From: Thioalkalivibrio thiocyanoxidans ARh2
GTDB lineage: Bacteria; Pseudomonadota; Gammaproteobacteria; Ectothiorhodospirales; Ectothiorhodospiraceae
Assembly: GCF_000385215.1 (NCBI RefSeq)
Contig: NZ_ARQK01000060.1
Location: forward strand, 92,916 to 156,915
DNA: 64,000 bases
Reading direction: 5' to 3'
Part shown: piece after piece, positions 1-7,731 of the stretch
Numbering within the stretch: position 1 is the stretch's first letter
How the letters are laid out: each line of letters opens with the position of its first letter
Translations under genes and position numbers: made by a program
Notes under the pieces: model-generated
What the model was told of the DNA's origin: nothing
Database searches by the model: none
The model's input: only the letters and a program-made list of their open reading frames with translations

Positions 1-2400
1 GATGCGGTAGTCGAACTCGAACACCTGCCAGGCCAGCAGGGCCCCGACGGCGGTGGCGATGATGGCGGCCAGCAACCCGGCCAGAAAGCCCAGGCTGCCG
101 AACTCGGCCAGCAACGCCCGGCGGATGTGGTGGCGTCGGGCCCCCAGTGCACGTAACAGGGCGGTCTCGCGACGGCGGACGTCGCGGGTGGCCTGCACGG
201 CCGCGAGCAGTACGGTGAGCCCCGCGAGCAGCGTGAACAGGAAGACATACTCGACCGCGCGTGTGGCCTGATCCATCACATCGCGGACCTGCTCGATGAT
301 CGCGCTGACGTCGATCGCCGAGACGGCCGGGAATTCGCGCAGCCAGCGGTTCTGCTCCGCCCCCATGCCCTCCGGCACATGCAGCGCGGTGATGTAGGTG
401 CGCGGCTGGTCGCCCAGCAGGGCGGGTGGCCCGATCACAAAGAAATTGACCCGGAAGCTGTCCCAGTCGACCTCGCGGACATTGGCGATGACCCCGCGCA
501 CGGGCTGCCCGCCCACCCGGAAGGTGAGGCTGTCGCCGGTCTCCAGGCCAAAGCGCTCCATCAGTCCGGCCTCGACCGACCACACATCGTCGGCCGCCTC
601 GCCGGTCGGGCCGTGATGGAACCAGTGGCCTTCGATCACGCGGTTGTGCGCCGGCGGCTCCTCCGCGTAGGAGAGGTTGAACTCGCGATCGACCAGGCGC
701 CGGGTCTGGTCGTCGTCAAAGTCATCGGGCTGGACCGGCTGGTCGTTGATCGCGATCAGGCGCCCGCGAATCATCGGGTCCATTTGTGGACGTTCGAGCC
801 CGGAGGCCTCGATCCGGTCGGCGAAAGCCTCTTCCTGTCCGGGCTGGATATTGACGAAGAACTGGTTCGGGGCGTCCTCGGGGATGCTCGCATCCCAGGC
901 GGAGAGCAGATCCACGCGCACGATTGCCAGCAGCAGCAGCGCGAGGATGCCGATGCTGAAGGCCACGAGTTGCACGGCGCTCAGTCCGCCCCGCCGGGAG
1001 AGGTTGGCAAGCCCGAAACGCAGTGCCATGCCCCCGTGGTCGCGCAGCGGGCGCAGGGCCAGCACCATCAGCAGCCCCAGCGCCCCGAGTACGAGCAAGG
1101 CGCCTGCGGTCCCGAGCAGGACCCACGCGGCCAGCTGCGGGTCGGCCGCTTGCCAGTACAGCAGCGCGCCGAAGGTCAGCAGGGCGAGGAGTCCGGACAG
1201 CCAGACGGAAGCGGGCGGGAGCCCCAGGTCGCGGCGCAGTACCCGCAGGGGCGGCACGCGGCCAATGCGCAGCAACGCGGGCAGGGCGAAGCCGATGGCG
1301 GTGATCAGACCGACACCGAAGCCAGCCGCGACCGGCCGCGCCCCCGGGGGTGGCAGGTCCCCCGCAAGCCATTCCCCAAGCAGTGCGGACAGGACAAATT
1401 GCGCCCCGAACCCGATGATCAGCCCTACGCTGCTCGCGACCAGGGCAATGAGCAGGACATGGCCGAAGTAGAGTCGGAGGATCCTTCGTCCGCTGGCCCC
1501 CAGCGCGCGCATGACAGCGGCGGGGTCGGCCCGGCGTTGGGCAAAATGGTGGGCCGCGACCGCGATCGCGGCCCCTGCCAGGAGGACGGCCATCAACGAG
1601 GCCAGGCCGAGGAAGCGTTCCGCCCGTTCGATCGCGACCTGCAACTCCGGGCTGGCGTCATCAAGGCCGCGCAGGCGCTGGCCCGGCTCCAGGCGTTCCT
1701 CGATCCAGTCACGGTAGCGCTCAAGCTGGGTTGCCGGCCCGGTCACAAAGAGTTCGTAGCGCACCCGGCTACCAGGCGCGATCAGCCCGCTGATCTCGAG
1801 ATCGTCAAAGGCGAGCATCAGCCGAGGGGCAATATCCAGCAGGTAACTCCCGCGATCCGGCTCACGCACGATCTCGCCGGCTATCTCCAGTTCCAGTTCG
1901 CCAACCTCGACGGTATCGCCGACCTCAAGCTCCAGGGCCTGCAGGAGGGCACCCTCGAGCCATGCGGTGCCGGGTTCCGGCCCCCGCGTGTACGGCTCGG
2001 GATCCCGGTCTGCGGTGCTGCGTACGAGGGCCTCGCCCAGCAGGGGCCAGTCCCGATCCACCGCGCGCAGGGCGGACAGGCGGGAGTCATCATCGGGCGT
2101 GAACAGGACGCTGGGAAGCGCAGCGGTACGGGCGGTCTGAAGGCCTTGACGCTCGGCCTCGGCCAGCCATTCCTCGGGTATCGGGTCATTGCCGACCACG
2201 GCCATGTCACCCCCCAGCAGCAGGGTGGCCTGCTGCGCCATGCCCCGGTCCACGCGGTCGGTAAAGAAGCCGACCGCTGCCACGGCGGCCACGGCGACGA
2301 CCAGGGCTGTCGCGAGCACACGCAGCTCGGCACTGCGCCATTCGCGCCAGACGCCACGAACCCATGTGCGCATTCCGCCTCGCCCGAACAGACCTGTCAT
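1..2400 (-). CDS. ABC transporter permease, YbbP/FtsX type (partial at left edge)
   Basis: Reading leftward from the ATG at 2398-2400, an open frame continues to base 1 without a stop, so about 800 codons are seen and the C-terminus is missing. The N-terminus runs MTGLFGRGGMRTWVRGVWRE, followed by a first membrane segment rich in Ala/Val and a periplasmic stretch containing LLLGGDMAVVGNDP, typical of the large MacB/FtsX-like permeases encoded beside YbbA ATPases. Such exporters belong to the LolCDE/MacB superfamily; the substrate is not known. The start overlaps the stop of the upstream ATPase gene (ATGA), so the two are translationally coupled. An internal ATG at 2371-2373 is an alternative start. 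The long open frame on the + strand across the same region is a shadow. Confidence 0.85.
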   Translation of the reverse strand, partial: MTGLFGRGGMRTWVRGVWREWRSAELRVLATALVVAVAAVAAVGFFTDRVDRGMAQQATLLLGGDMAVVGNDPIPEEWLAEAERQGLQTARTAALPSVLFTPDDDSRLSALRAVDRDWPLLGEALVRSTADRDPEPYTRGPEPGTAWLEGALLQALELEVGDTVEVGELELEIAGEIVREPDRGSYLLDIAPRLMLAFDDLEISGLIAPGSRVRYELFVTGPATQLERYRDWIEERLEPGQRLRGLDDASPELQVAIERAERFLGLASLMAVLLAGAAIAVAAHHFAQRRADPAAVMRALGASGRRILRLYFGHVLLIALVASSVGLIIGFGAQFVLSALLGEWLAGDLPPPGARPVAAGFGVGLITAIGFALPALLRIGRVPPLRVLRRDLGLPPASVWLSGLLALLTFGALLYWQAADPQLAAWVLLGTAGALLVLGALGLLMVLALRPLRDHGGMALRFGLANLSRRGGLSAVQLVAFSIGILALLLLAIVRVDLLSAWDASIPEDAPNQFFVNIQPGQEEAFADRIEASGLERPQMDPMIRGRLIAINDQPVQPDDFDDDQTRRLVDREFNLSYAEEPPAHNRVIEGHWFHHGPTGEAADDVWSVEAGLMERFGLETGDSLTFRVGGQPVRGVIANVREVDWDSFRVNFFVIGPPALLGDQPRTYITALHVPEGMGAEQNRWLREFPAVSAIDVSAIIEQVRDVMDQATRAVEYVFLFTLLAGLTVLLAAVQATRDVRRRETALLRALGARRHHIRRALLAEFGSLGFLAGLLAAIIATAVGALLAWQVFEFDYRI

Positions 2401-3107
2401 GCGAGCATGCCGTCCTGGATGTGGAGGATACGATCGCATTGCTGCGCGAGATCGGCGTCATGCGTCACCAGGATCAGCGCCGTGCGCCGGTCCTCGTGGT
2501 CGGGGTCCCGCGCGAGGCTGAACAAGAGGTCGATAATGCGTCCACCGGTCTGGCCGTCGAGGTTGCCTGTGGGCTCGTCGGCAAACAGCACGGCGGGTCG
2601 GTCGACGATGGCGCGGGCGATGGCGACGCGCTGCTGTTCGCCTCCCGAGAGCTGGTGCGGGTAATGGGCTTCTCGCTCGCTCAGTCCCACGCGTTTCAGC
2701 GCATCCCGGGCCCACGCCGAGATCTCGACTTGCGAGCGCCCTTCGTGCTCGGGGTTCAACTCCAGCGGCAGGAGCACATTCTCGAAGGCGGTCAGCGCCG
2801 GGAGCAGCTGGAAGGACTGGAATACAAAGCCGACACGGCCGGCGCGCAAGGCCGCGCGGCCATCCTCGTCCAGTTCGCTGATCGTTTGCCCCAGCAGGCG
2901 AACTTCTCCGGCGCTTGGAGCGTCCAGACCTGCAAGAAGTCCGAGCAGCGTGGATTTGCCGGACCCGGATGCACCCAGGATCGCGACGGTCTCGCCGGCC
3001 TGAACCGACAGCGAGATCCCGCGCAGGATATCGAGTACACCGCTGGGCCCGGCGATCCGCTGTTGCAGGTCACGGGCTTCCAGAACCGAAGATGAGGATG
3101 CATCCAT
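2397..3107 (-). CDS. ybbA: ABC transporter ATP-binding protein, YbbA/LolD-like
   Basis: A 236-residue ABC ATPase of the lipoprotein/MacB-type exporter family. Visible motifs are the Walker A GASGSGKST (about residues 45-53), Q-loop FVFQSFQLLP, signature LSGGEQQR, Walker B AVLFADEPTGNLD and switch His in LVTHD. Length matches YbbA and LolD. It precedes and overlaps the permease gene by 4 bp and should form the cytoplasmic motor of that transporter. It is divergent from tesA, the same pairing seen for ybbA-tesA in other gammaproteobacteria. Its ATG (3105-3107) overlaps the tesA ATG (3106-3108) by two bases. An AGGGA about ten bases upstream, inside the tesA signal-peptide codons, is the likely ribosome binding site. 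Confidence 0.93.
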   Translation of the reverse strand: MDASSSSVLEARDLQQRIAGPSGVLDILRGISLSVQAGETVAILGASGSGKSTLLGLLAGLDAPSAGEVRLLGQTISELDEDGRAALRAGRVGFVFQSFQLLPALTAFENVLLPLELNPEHEGRSQVEISAWARDALKRVGLSEREAHYPHQLSGGEQQRVAIARAIVDRPAVLFADEPTGNLDGQTGGRIIDLLFSLARDPDHEDRRTALILVTHDADLAQQCDRILHIQDGMLA

Positions 3108-3873
3108 GTGGCGTTATTCCCTGGTCATTATTGCGTGGCTCGCGTTGCTATGGAGTCCGCTTGGCCTTGCGAATTCCATCAGTGCGGAAAATTCGGGGGA
3201 AGAACCCGCGAAGGTGCTGGTGTTCGGCGATTCCCTGAGCGCGGCCTACGGCATGAGTGACACCGAAAGCTGGGTGGGGCTCCTGGAGGAGCGTCTGAGC
3301 GAGCGCAACCATCCCTGGCGCGTCGCGAATGCCTCGATCAGTGGCGAGACGACGGCCGGGGGACGCGAACGCCTGCCGGAGGTCCTGGAACGGGAGAATC
3401 CCGATCTCGTGATTCTGGCGCTGGGGGGCAACGACGGCCTGCGCGGGCTCTCGCCACGTGCCATGCGCGACAACCTGGAGGCGATGCTGGAGGTGATCGA
3501 CACGGCGGGCGCCCAGGCCCTGCTGCTCGGGATCCGCATCCCGCCCAATTACGGCCCGCAGTACACCCAGCGCTTCGAGGCCGTCTTCACCGATCTGGCT
3601 CGGGAACGCGGGCTGGTGTTCGAGCCGTTCTTCCTGCACGAAATCGCCTTGCGCGACGGGATGATTATGGATGACGGGATTCACCCGACGCCCGAGGCGC
3701 AGCCCTACATGCTGGAGGCCGTATGGCCCCATCTGGAGCCCATGATGCGCGGGATAGAGGCCTGTCTGGACGACGCGGTTTCAGTCTCCGAGCGCCCGGC
3801 GCAGATCCGTCAGGACGTCCTCGGGGAGGAGCTGACGCAGTACCGGATGAACATCGCGCTCGACCTCGGATAG
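3106..3873 (+). CDS. tesA: Arylesterase / lysophospholipase, SGNH family (TesA-like)
   Basis: A 255-residue GDSL/SGNH hydrolase with an N-terminal signal peptide (about residues 1-22), so probably periplasmic. The SGNH blocks are present: GDSLS with the nucleophilic Ser near residue 43, the oxyanion Gly in block II (SISGETT), GGND in block III, and DGIHP carrying the catalytic Asp/His. The family hydrolyses acyl esters and thioesters. A GAGGA at 3094-3098 gives a good ribosome binding site and lies inside the opposing ybbA gene. The C-terminal about 30 codons overlap the convergent gene at 3781-4107; the tail after the final helix is longer than in E. coli TesA. Confidence 0.93.
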   Translation: MWRYSLVIIAWLALLWSPLGLANSISAENSGEEPAKVLVFGDSLSAAYGMSDTESWVGLLEERLSERNHPWRVANASISGETTAGGRERLPEVLERENPDLVILALGGNDGLRGLSPRAMRDNLEAMLEVIDTAGAQALLLGIRIPPNYGPQYTQRFEAVFTDLARERGLVFEPFFLHEIALRDGMIMDDGIHPTPEAQPYMLEAVWPHLEPMMRGIEACLDDAVSVSERPAQIRQDVLGEELTQYRMNIALDLG

Positions 3874-4107
3874 CAGCGGCAGGGTGCGAACAAGCGAGTG
3901 CCGTGACAGCGGGTCGCCGTACTGGTTGGTCTGAATCGGGCGGTCCAGGCCGGTCTCCATCAGCGCAACACCGGGCTCGCCGCGGGGGCCTTCGTCGAGG
4001 ACCTCGACCAGTTCCACCATGCGGCCGTCCACTTCCCCCTGCACCCCGATCAGCGGAGCCAGGAGATGGACCAGCTGCTCGGTCTGTTCCATGGTCAGTG
4101 TCGCCAT
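3781..4107 (-). CDS. Hypothetical protein, small acidic, convergent with tesA
   Basis: A 108-residue soluble protein starting MATLTMEQTEQLVHLLAPLI, with no signal peptide or membrane segment and no motif I recognise. It is rich in Glu, Asp and Leu and looks largely helical. Its 3' end overlaps tesA by about 93 bp on the other strand. Amino-acid composition and a sensible start favour a real gene, but the convergent overlap is long, so either this gene or the end of tesA could be misread. It is the last chromosomal gene before the integrated element. Confidence 0.6.
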   Translation of the reverse strand: MATLTMEQTEQLVHLLAPLIGVQGEVDGRMVELVEVLDEGPRGEPGVALMETGLDRPIQTNQYGDPLSRHSLVRTLPLLSEVERDVHPVLRQLLPEDVLTDLRRALGD

Positions 4108-4182
4108 TGGACTACCTTACGGCGGATTCCCTGCCGACACCAGCCCGCTCGGCCTGGCCACAGAGAGGCGTAGAGAGAAGGG

Positions 4183-4231
4183 TGGTGTCCCCGGCAGGAT
4201 TCGAACCTGCGACCTGCCCCTTAGGAGGGGG
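4183..4231. repeat. attL: 49-bp tRNA-Arg 3' fragment
   Basis: Identical to 23722-23770 over 49 bases. It begins with the complement of the tRNA 3' CCA end and stops just past the anticodon, where the left copy has one extra G and then diverges. It represents the attachment-site core left on the chromosome side away from the intact tRNA. Confidence 0.93.
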
Positions 4232-4279
4232 GAGGGGTGTCTAGCAATAGCAGGGTATATCGGGCAATCTGTAGGCTCT

Positions 4280-4297
4280 TGCCACAATCCTGCCACA
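4280..4297 (+). repeat. Paired TGCCACA repeats near attL (candidate integrase arm sites)
   Basis: TGCCACA occurs at 4280-4286 and 4291-4297, exactly 11 bp (one helical turn) apart, about 50 bp inside attL and just before the integrase gene. The same 11-bp spaced pair occurs at the other end of the element (23622-23628, 23633-23639). The inner copies share the longer context TGCCACAGT(G/A)AGG. Symmetric placement at both ends suggests arm-type binding sites of the integrase. Confidence 0.55.
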
Positions 4298-4310
4298 GTG
4301 AGGCCGAAAA

Positions 4311-5339
4311 ATGGCCACCATCCGACGACGCTCGACCGGCAAATGGGAGGCCCAGATACGCCGTCTGGGTCAGCCCTCGATCACGAAGACCTTCAGCGCC
4401 CGCGAGGACGCCGCGAAGTGGGCGAGGGCGACCGAGCGTGAGATGGATACCGGCCAGTTCCTGCCGCGCACCGACGGGGAACGGACCACGGTGGCCGATG
4501 CGTGCGAGCGCTACGCGCGCGAGATCCTCCCCACGAAAAAGTCCCGTCGGCAGATCGCCTCCGACCTCACGCGCCTGATCGACGAGTGGGGGCCGCACTC
4601 GCTCATCGCGCTCACGCCCGACCGGATCGCGGCGTACCGGGACCGTCGGCTACAGACCGTCTCTGGCGACCAAGTGAGAAAGGAGCTGGGGCTGCTGGGG
4701 CGTATTTATCGGGTGGCGATGACCGACTGGGGCATCCATATACCCCATGGCGCACCGATGGATCGTGTGCGTCTTCCCCCGGCGGGGCGCGGTCGCGAGC
4801 GCAGGGTGTCGGACGCCGAACTGGATGCGATCCTGGCCGTTACCGGGTCACGGGAGCTGCCGAGCCTCTGCCGCGTGGCCGTCGAGACGGCCATGCGGCG
4901 CGGCGAGCTGACCGGCCTGACCTGGGAGCGCGTTGATCTTCGCCGACGGGTGGTCCACCTGCCGGACACCAAAAACGGCCAAGCCCGCGATGTCCCCCTC
5001 TCGACGAGAGCGCGGGATGAGCTCGCTGCGATACCGCGCAGACTGTCAGGGCGGGTCTGGGGCCTGACACCTGACGCGGCCAGCCGGGCGTTCGCCCGCG
5101 CGGTGCAGACGGCACGGGCGCGCCATGTCGAGACGCAGGAGGCGGCTGGAGCCACCCCCGAGGCGGATTGGCTCGTAGGTGTGCGCTTCCACGACCTCCG
5201 CCACGAGGCGACCTCACGCCTGTTCGAGCGGGGCCTGTCGATCGTTGAGGTCTCTGCAATCACCGGACACACTGACCTCGCGATGCTGCGCCGCTACACG
5301 CACCTGCGGGCTGACGACTTGGTGGAGCGGCTTGGCTAG
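4311..5339 (+). CDS. Tyrosine-type site-specific integrase
   Basis: A 342-residue phage-type integrase. The N-terminal ~60 residues look like an arm-binding domain, residues ~61-155 like a SAM-like core-binding domain, and the rest is the catalytic domain. All catalytic residues are visible: Arg196 in AMRRGELTGLTW, Lys221 in DTKNGQ, His294 and Arg297 in HDLRH, His320 in TGHTD and the nucleophile Tyr329 in RRYTHL. It lies 80 bp inside attL, at the end of the element away from the intact tRNA, and presumably catalyses integration into and excision from tRNA-Arg(CCT). The TGCCACA repeats immediately upstream may couple its expression to recombination. Confidence 0.96.
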   Translation: MATIRRRSTGKWEAQIRRLGQPSITKTFSAREDAAKWARATEREMDTGQFLPRTDGERTTVADACERYAREILPTKKSRRQIASDLTRLIDEWGPHSLIALTPDRIAAYRDRRLQTVSGDQVRKELGLLGRIYRVAMTDWGIHIPHGAPMDRVRLPPAGRGRERRVSDAELDAILAVTGSRELPSLCRVAVETAMRRGELTGLTWERVDLRRRVVHLPDTKNGQARDVPLSTRARDELAAIPRRLSGRVWGLTPDAASRAFARAVQTARARHVETQEAAGATPEADWLVGVRFHDLRHEATSRLFERGLSIVEVSAITGHTDLAMLRRYTHLRADDLVERLG

Positions 5340-5358
5340 GCGGGCAGGGAGGTTTGCC

Positions 5359-5469
5359 ATGTCACCATTATCGATCGCCATCATATGGACCACGCTGGCC
5401 GTAGTGGCTGCGTACGGGGTGTTCATGGTGGTGGGATGGGTGGCCGAGAGGCTGGTTGGCAGCAAGTGA
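5359..5469 (+). CDS. Small single-pass membrane protein (36 aa)
   Basis: A short open frame encodes MSPLSIAIIWTTLAVVAAYG and ends VAERLVGSK. Residues ~5-28 form one strong hydrophobic segment followed by a short basic tail. A near-perfect ribosome binding site (AGGGAGGT, about 5347-5354) precedes the ATG by a few bases, which is the main reason to call it. It starts 20 bp after the integrase stop and overlaps the next gene by 14 bp, so these may be cotranscribed. Function unknown. Confidence 0.6.
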   Translation: MSPLSIAIIWTTLAVVAAYGVFMVVGWVAERLVGSK

Positions 5470-5788
5470 AGACTTGATTTGTGTGCCCCGGGGCGTGGGA
5501 GGCTCCGCAGGGATTGAGGTGGAGGATAGGGCGGTGCCATTCAGATACGGGCTGTTCAGGTCGGGGAAGGAAGTAATGGACGCCGTGGATCGCGGTGAGT
5601 GGGTTTTCTGGCAAACACTCTCCTACCCAGTCCACAAGGATCACCTGGGGCAATACTTCATTGGTCAGGGGCCGGGCCAGGTTGGTCTGACGTGGGCGGA
5701 TGGCATCACGCTCAATGGCAGGATTGAGGATTTCTTCGTTCTGAGCGAAGACGAGCGGGCGACTTTGTTTCAGGGTACCCGGCACTGA
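5456..5788 (+). CDS. Hypothetical protein
   Basis: About 110 residues if translation starts at the TTG at 5456, which has GAGAGG five bases upstream; a GTG at about 5480 is an alternative. The body (RYGLFRSGKEVMDAVDRGEW, then a WADGITLNGRIEDFFVL block near the end) has the composition of a real soluble globular protein but no motif I recognise. It lies between the integrase/small membrane gene and the restriction-modification operon. It is possibly a regulator or accessory protein, but nothing in the sequence shows that. Confidence 0.5.
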   Translation: MAASEDLICVPRGVGGSAGIEVEDRAVPFRYGLFRSGKEVMDAVDRGEWVFWQTLSYPVHKDHLGQYFIGQGPGQVGLTWADGITLNGRIEDFFVLSEDERATLFQGTRH

Positions 5789-5823
5789 AGCCAGTGCCCT
5801 GATCTCGAGCGGTGCTCGAAGCT

Positions 5824-5894
5824 GCGGGATTCAGCTCCGCTTGCAGGTGTAATCCCGCTAGACAGGCGGGACGGTAACCGGGCATGATGTCCGG
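5824..5894. promoter_or_regulatory. Inverted repeats upstream of the methyltransferase gene
   Basis: Two inverted repeats precede the methyltransferase start at 5918. The first pairs GCGGGATT (5824-5831) with AATCCCGC (5851-5858) across 19 bases. The second is CCGG-G-CAT-G-ATG-T-CCGG (5878-5894), symmetric except for one position. The methyltransferase carries an N-terminal helix-turn-helix, so one of these could be its own operator. I see no convincing -35/-10 pair, so this is suggestive only. Confidence 0.35.
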
Positions 5895-5917
5895 AATGAT
5901 TCCCAGAGAGGCCCGCC

Positions 5918-7228
5918 ATGCACTCCTCCGATACCCCAACAAACCTGCTCCGCTCTGCGCTTGACCTGACCACGCGGGCGGATGTGGCCCGTGAACTCGG
6001 GGTAGATGAGCGGACCGTTCGTCGTTGGGAAAGGGGAGAGGTTCCCATGCCGGCCCATTGGGAACCGGCTCTGAGTCAGGTTCTCAGACAGCGGGCCCCA
6101 TTACGCGCTTCTTCCGGTGGGCAGTTCACCTTCATCGATCTGTTTGCTGGCATCGGCGGCATCCGTCAAGGATTCGAAGGGGCCGGTGGCCACTGTGTCT
6201 TCTCCAGTGAATGGGACAAATTCGCACTGCAGACCTACCGGGCCAATTTCGGAAATGAGGACGAGAAGATCCAGACCGATATCCGGGAGATTACTGCGGT
6301 ATCCGACGACGCGGAGCAGAACAGTCGGTCAATTGGGGAGCAGATTCCGGAACATGACGTTCTGCTCGCCGGTTTTCCCTGTCAGCCGTTCTCGCTCGCG
6401 GGCGTCTCCAAGAAGAACAGTCTCGGTCGGGATCATGGTTTCCTGTGCGAGGCGCAGGGGACACTGTTCTTCGACGTTGCGCGGATTATCGAGGTCAAGC
6501 GGCCCCGAGCCTTTCTGCTCGAGAACGTGAAGAACCTGCGCAGTCACGATGGTGGGCGGACCTATGAAGTAATCCGCAAGGTGCTGGACGAGCTGGGCTA
6601 TCAGGTCCACGACCGGATCATTGATGGCAAGGGGTTCGTTCCGCAGCATCGTGAGCGGATCTATATGGTCGGTTTCCGGAAGGACACTCCCTTTACTTGG
6701 AACCAGCTGGATTTCCCTCGGCCTGATGCCAGGACGCTCCGGGAGATCCTGCATCCGGAGGATGGGTCGGAAGCTGCGGAACCACCCTATACGGAGGGCC
6801 CGAAGGCGAAGGTCGGCTCCAAATACACGCTCAGCGAGAAGCTTTGGAAGTATCTGCAGGATTACCGCGCCAAGCATGAACGCGCCGGCAACGGTTTTGG
6901 TTACAGCAAGGTCGGTCCGGGCGACACCGCGCGCACGCTCTCCGCTCGCTATCACAAGGACGGGTCCGAGATTCTGGTGGACCGGGGGCGCAAAGCCCGA
7001 CCGCGCCGTCTCACACCACGGGAGTGCGCGCGCCTGATGGGCTTCGGGGACGACTTCCAGATCCCGGTCAGTGACACCCAGGCGTACCGTCAGTTCGGGA
7101 ACTCCGTGGTGGTGCCCGTCATCCGCGAGATCGCCTCCGCGATGGTTCCCCATATCCTTGCGGACATCCGTTCCGAAGAGGAGAGCGAGCAGGCCGAATT
7201 GCCCATGGAGTTCCGGGATACGGCGTGA
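5918..7228 (+). CDS. dcm: DNA (cytosine-5) methyltransferase, Dcm/M.EcoRII type
   Basis: A 436-residue C5-cytosine methyltransferase. After an N-terminal helix-turn-helix (residues ~18-42, ADVARELGVDERTVRRWERG), the conserved motifs run in order: I DLFAGIGG (74-81), IV GFPCQPFS with catalytic Cys155, VI ENV (202-204), VIII QHRERIY (243-249), IX RLTPRECARLMGF (364-376) and X QFGNSV (392-397). The long N-terminal extension with a helix-turn-helix is the arrangement of Dcm and M.EcoRII, which methylate CCWGG. The downstream vsr and EcoRII-type genes support that specificity. Its stop overlaps the vsr start. The helix-turn-helix may repress its own promoter, as reported for M.EcoRII-type enzymes. 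Confidence 0.95.
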   Translation: MHSSDTPTNLLRSALDLTTRADVARELGVDERTVRRWERGEVPMPAHWEPALSQVLRQRAPLRASSGGQFTFIDLFAGIGGIRQGFEGAGGHCVFSSEWDKFALQTYRANFGNEDEKIQTDIREITAVSDDAEQNSRSIGEQIPEHDVLLAGFPCQPFSLAGVSKKNSLGRDHGFLCEAQGTLFFDVARIIEVKRPRAFLLENVKNLRSHDGGRTYEVIRKVLDELGYQVHDRIIDGKGFVPQHRERIYMVGFRKDTPFTWNQLDFPRPDARTLREILHPEDGSEAAEPPYTEGPKAKVGSKYTLSEKLWKYLQDYRAKHERAGNGFGYSKVGPGDTARTLSARYHKDGSEILVDRGRKARPRRLTPRECARLMGFGDDFQIPVSDTQAYRQFGNSVVVPVIREIASAMVPHILADIRSEEESEQAELPMEFRDTA

Positions 7229-7731
7229 CCGACCGGCTCACGACGGAGGCACGCAGCCGGCTGATGAGCCGGGTGCGGGGGAGCGACACCAAGCCGGAAC
7301 TTTGGCTACGGCGTGCGCTGCATGCGAAGGGTTTTCGTTACCGGCTGCACGCTAAAGAGCTTCCGGGCCGCCCCGACCTGGTTTTCCCTCGATATTCAGC
7401 GGTCATATTCGTTCATGGCTGCTTCTGGCATGGCCACGACTGTCACCTCTTCCAGATGCCGTCAACGCGCGAGGAGTTCTGGCGAGAGAAAATCGCAAAG
7501 AACCGAGAGCGGGACCGGAGAAACAGGACCACGCTTCTCGACATGGGGTGGCGCGTGCTCGAGGTCTGGGAATGTGCGATGCGGGGCCGCGACCGGCTCG
7601 CGGCGGAAGACCTGCTGCAGCAGGTGACGGAATGGCTGAATGGGAGATCCGGCCGACACGAGATCCGAGGGCTTTCGCGCTTAACGGAACGCGGTACAGG
7701 AAGTGATGCCCGCAGGGAGGACGCAGGGTGA
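7225..7731 (+). CDS. vsr: Very short patch repair endonuclease Vsr
   Basis: A 168-residue protein matching the Vsr family along its length: GRPDLVF with catalytic Asp51, then VIFVHGCFWHGHDC carrying His64, Cys66, His69, His71 and Cys73 (catalytic and zinc-binding positions), and the family-typical EFWREKIAKNRERDRRN and WRVLEVWEC segments. Vsr nicks next to the T of T:G mismatches that arise by deamination of 5-methylcytosine within the CCWGG target, protecting those sites from C-to-T loss. The GTG start overlaps the methyltransferase stop, and its own stop overlaps the next GTG start. The last ~35 residues extend beyond the usual core. Confidence 0.96.
   Translation: MTDRLTTEARSRLMSRVRGSDTKPELWLRRALHAKGFRYRLHAKELPGRPDLVFPRYSAVIFVHGCFWHGHDCHLFQMPSTREEFWREKIAKNRERDRRNRTTLLDMGWRVLEVWECAMRGRDRLAAEDLLQQVTEWLNGRSGRHEIRGLSRLTERGTGSDARREDAG

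Noticed and set aside
379..2664. 761-codon open frame on the + strand
   Set aside because: It lies opposite the permease and ATPase genes, has Gln/Pro/Arg-rich composition and no family motifs; the minus-strand frames show clear ABC exporter sequence.
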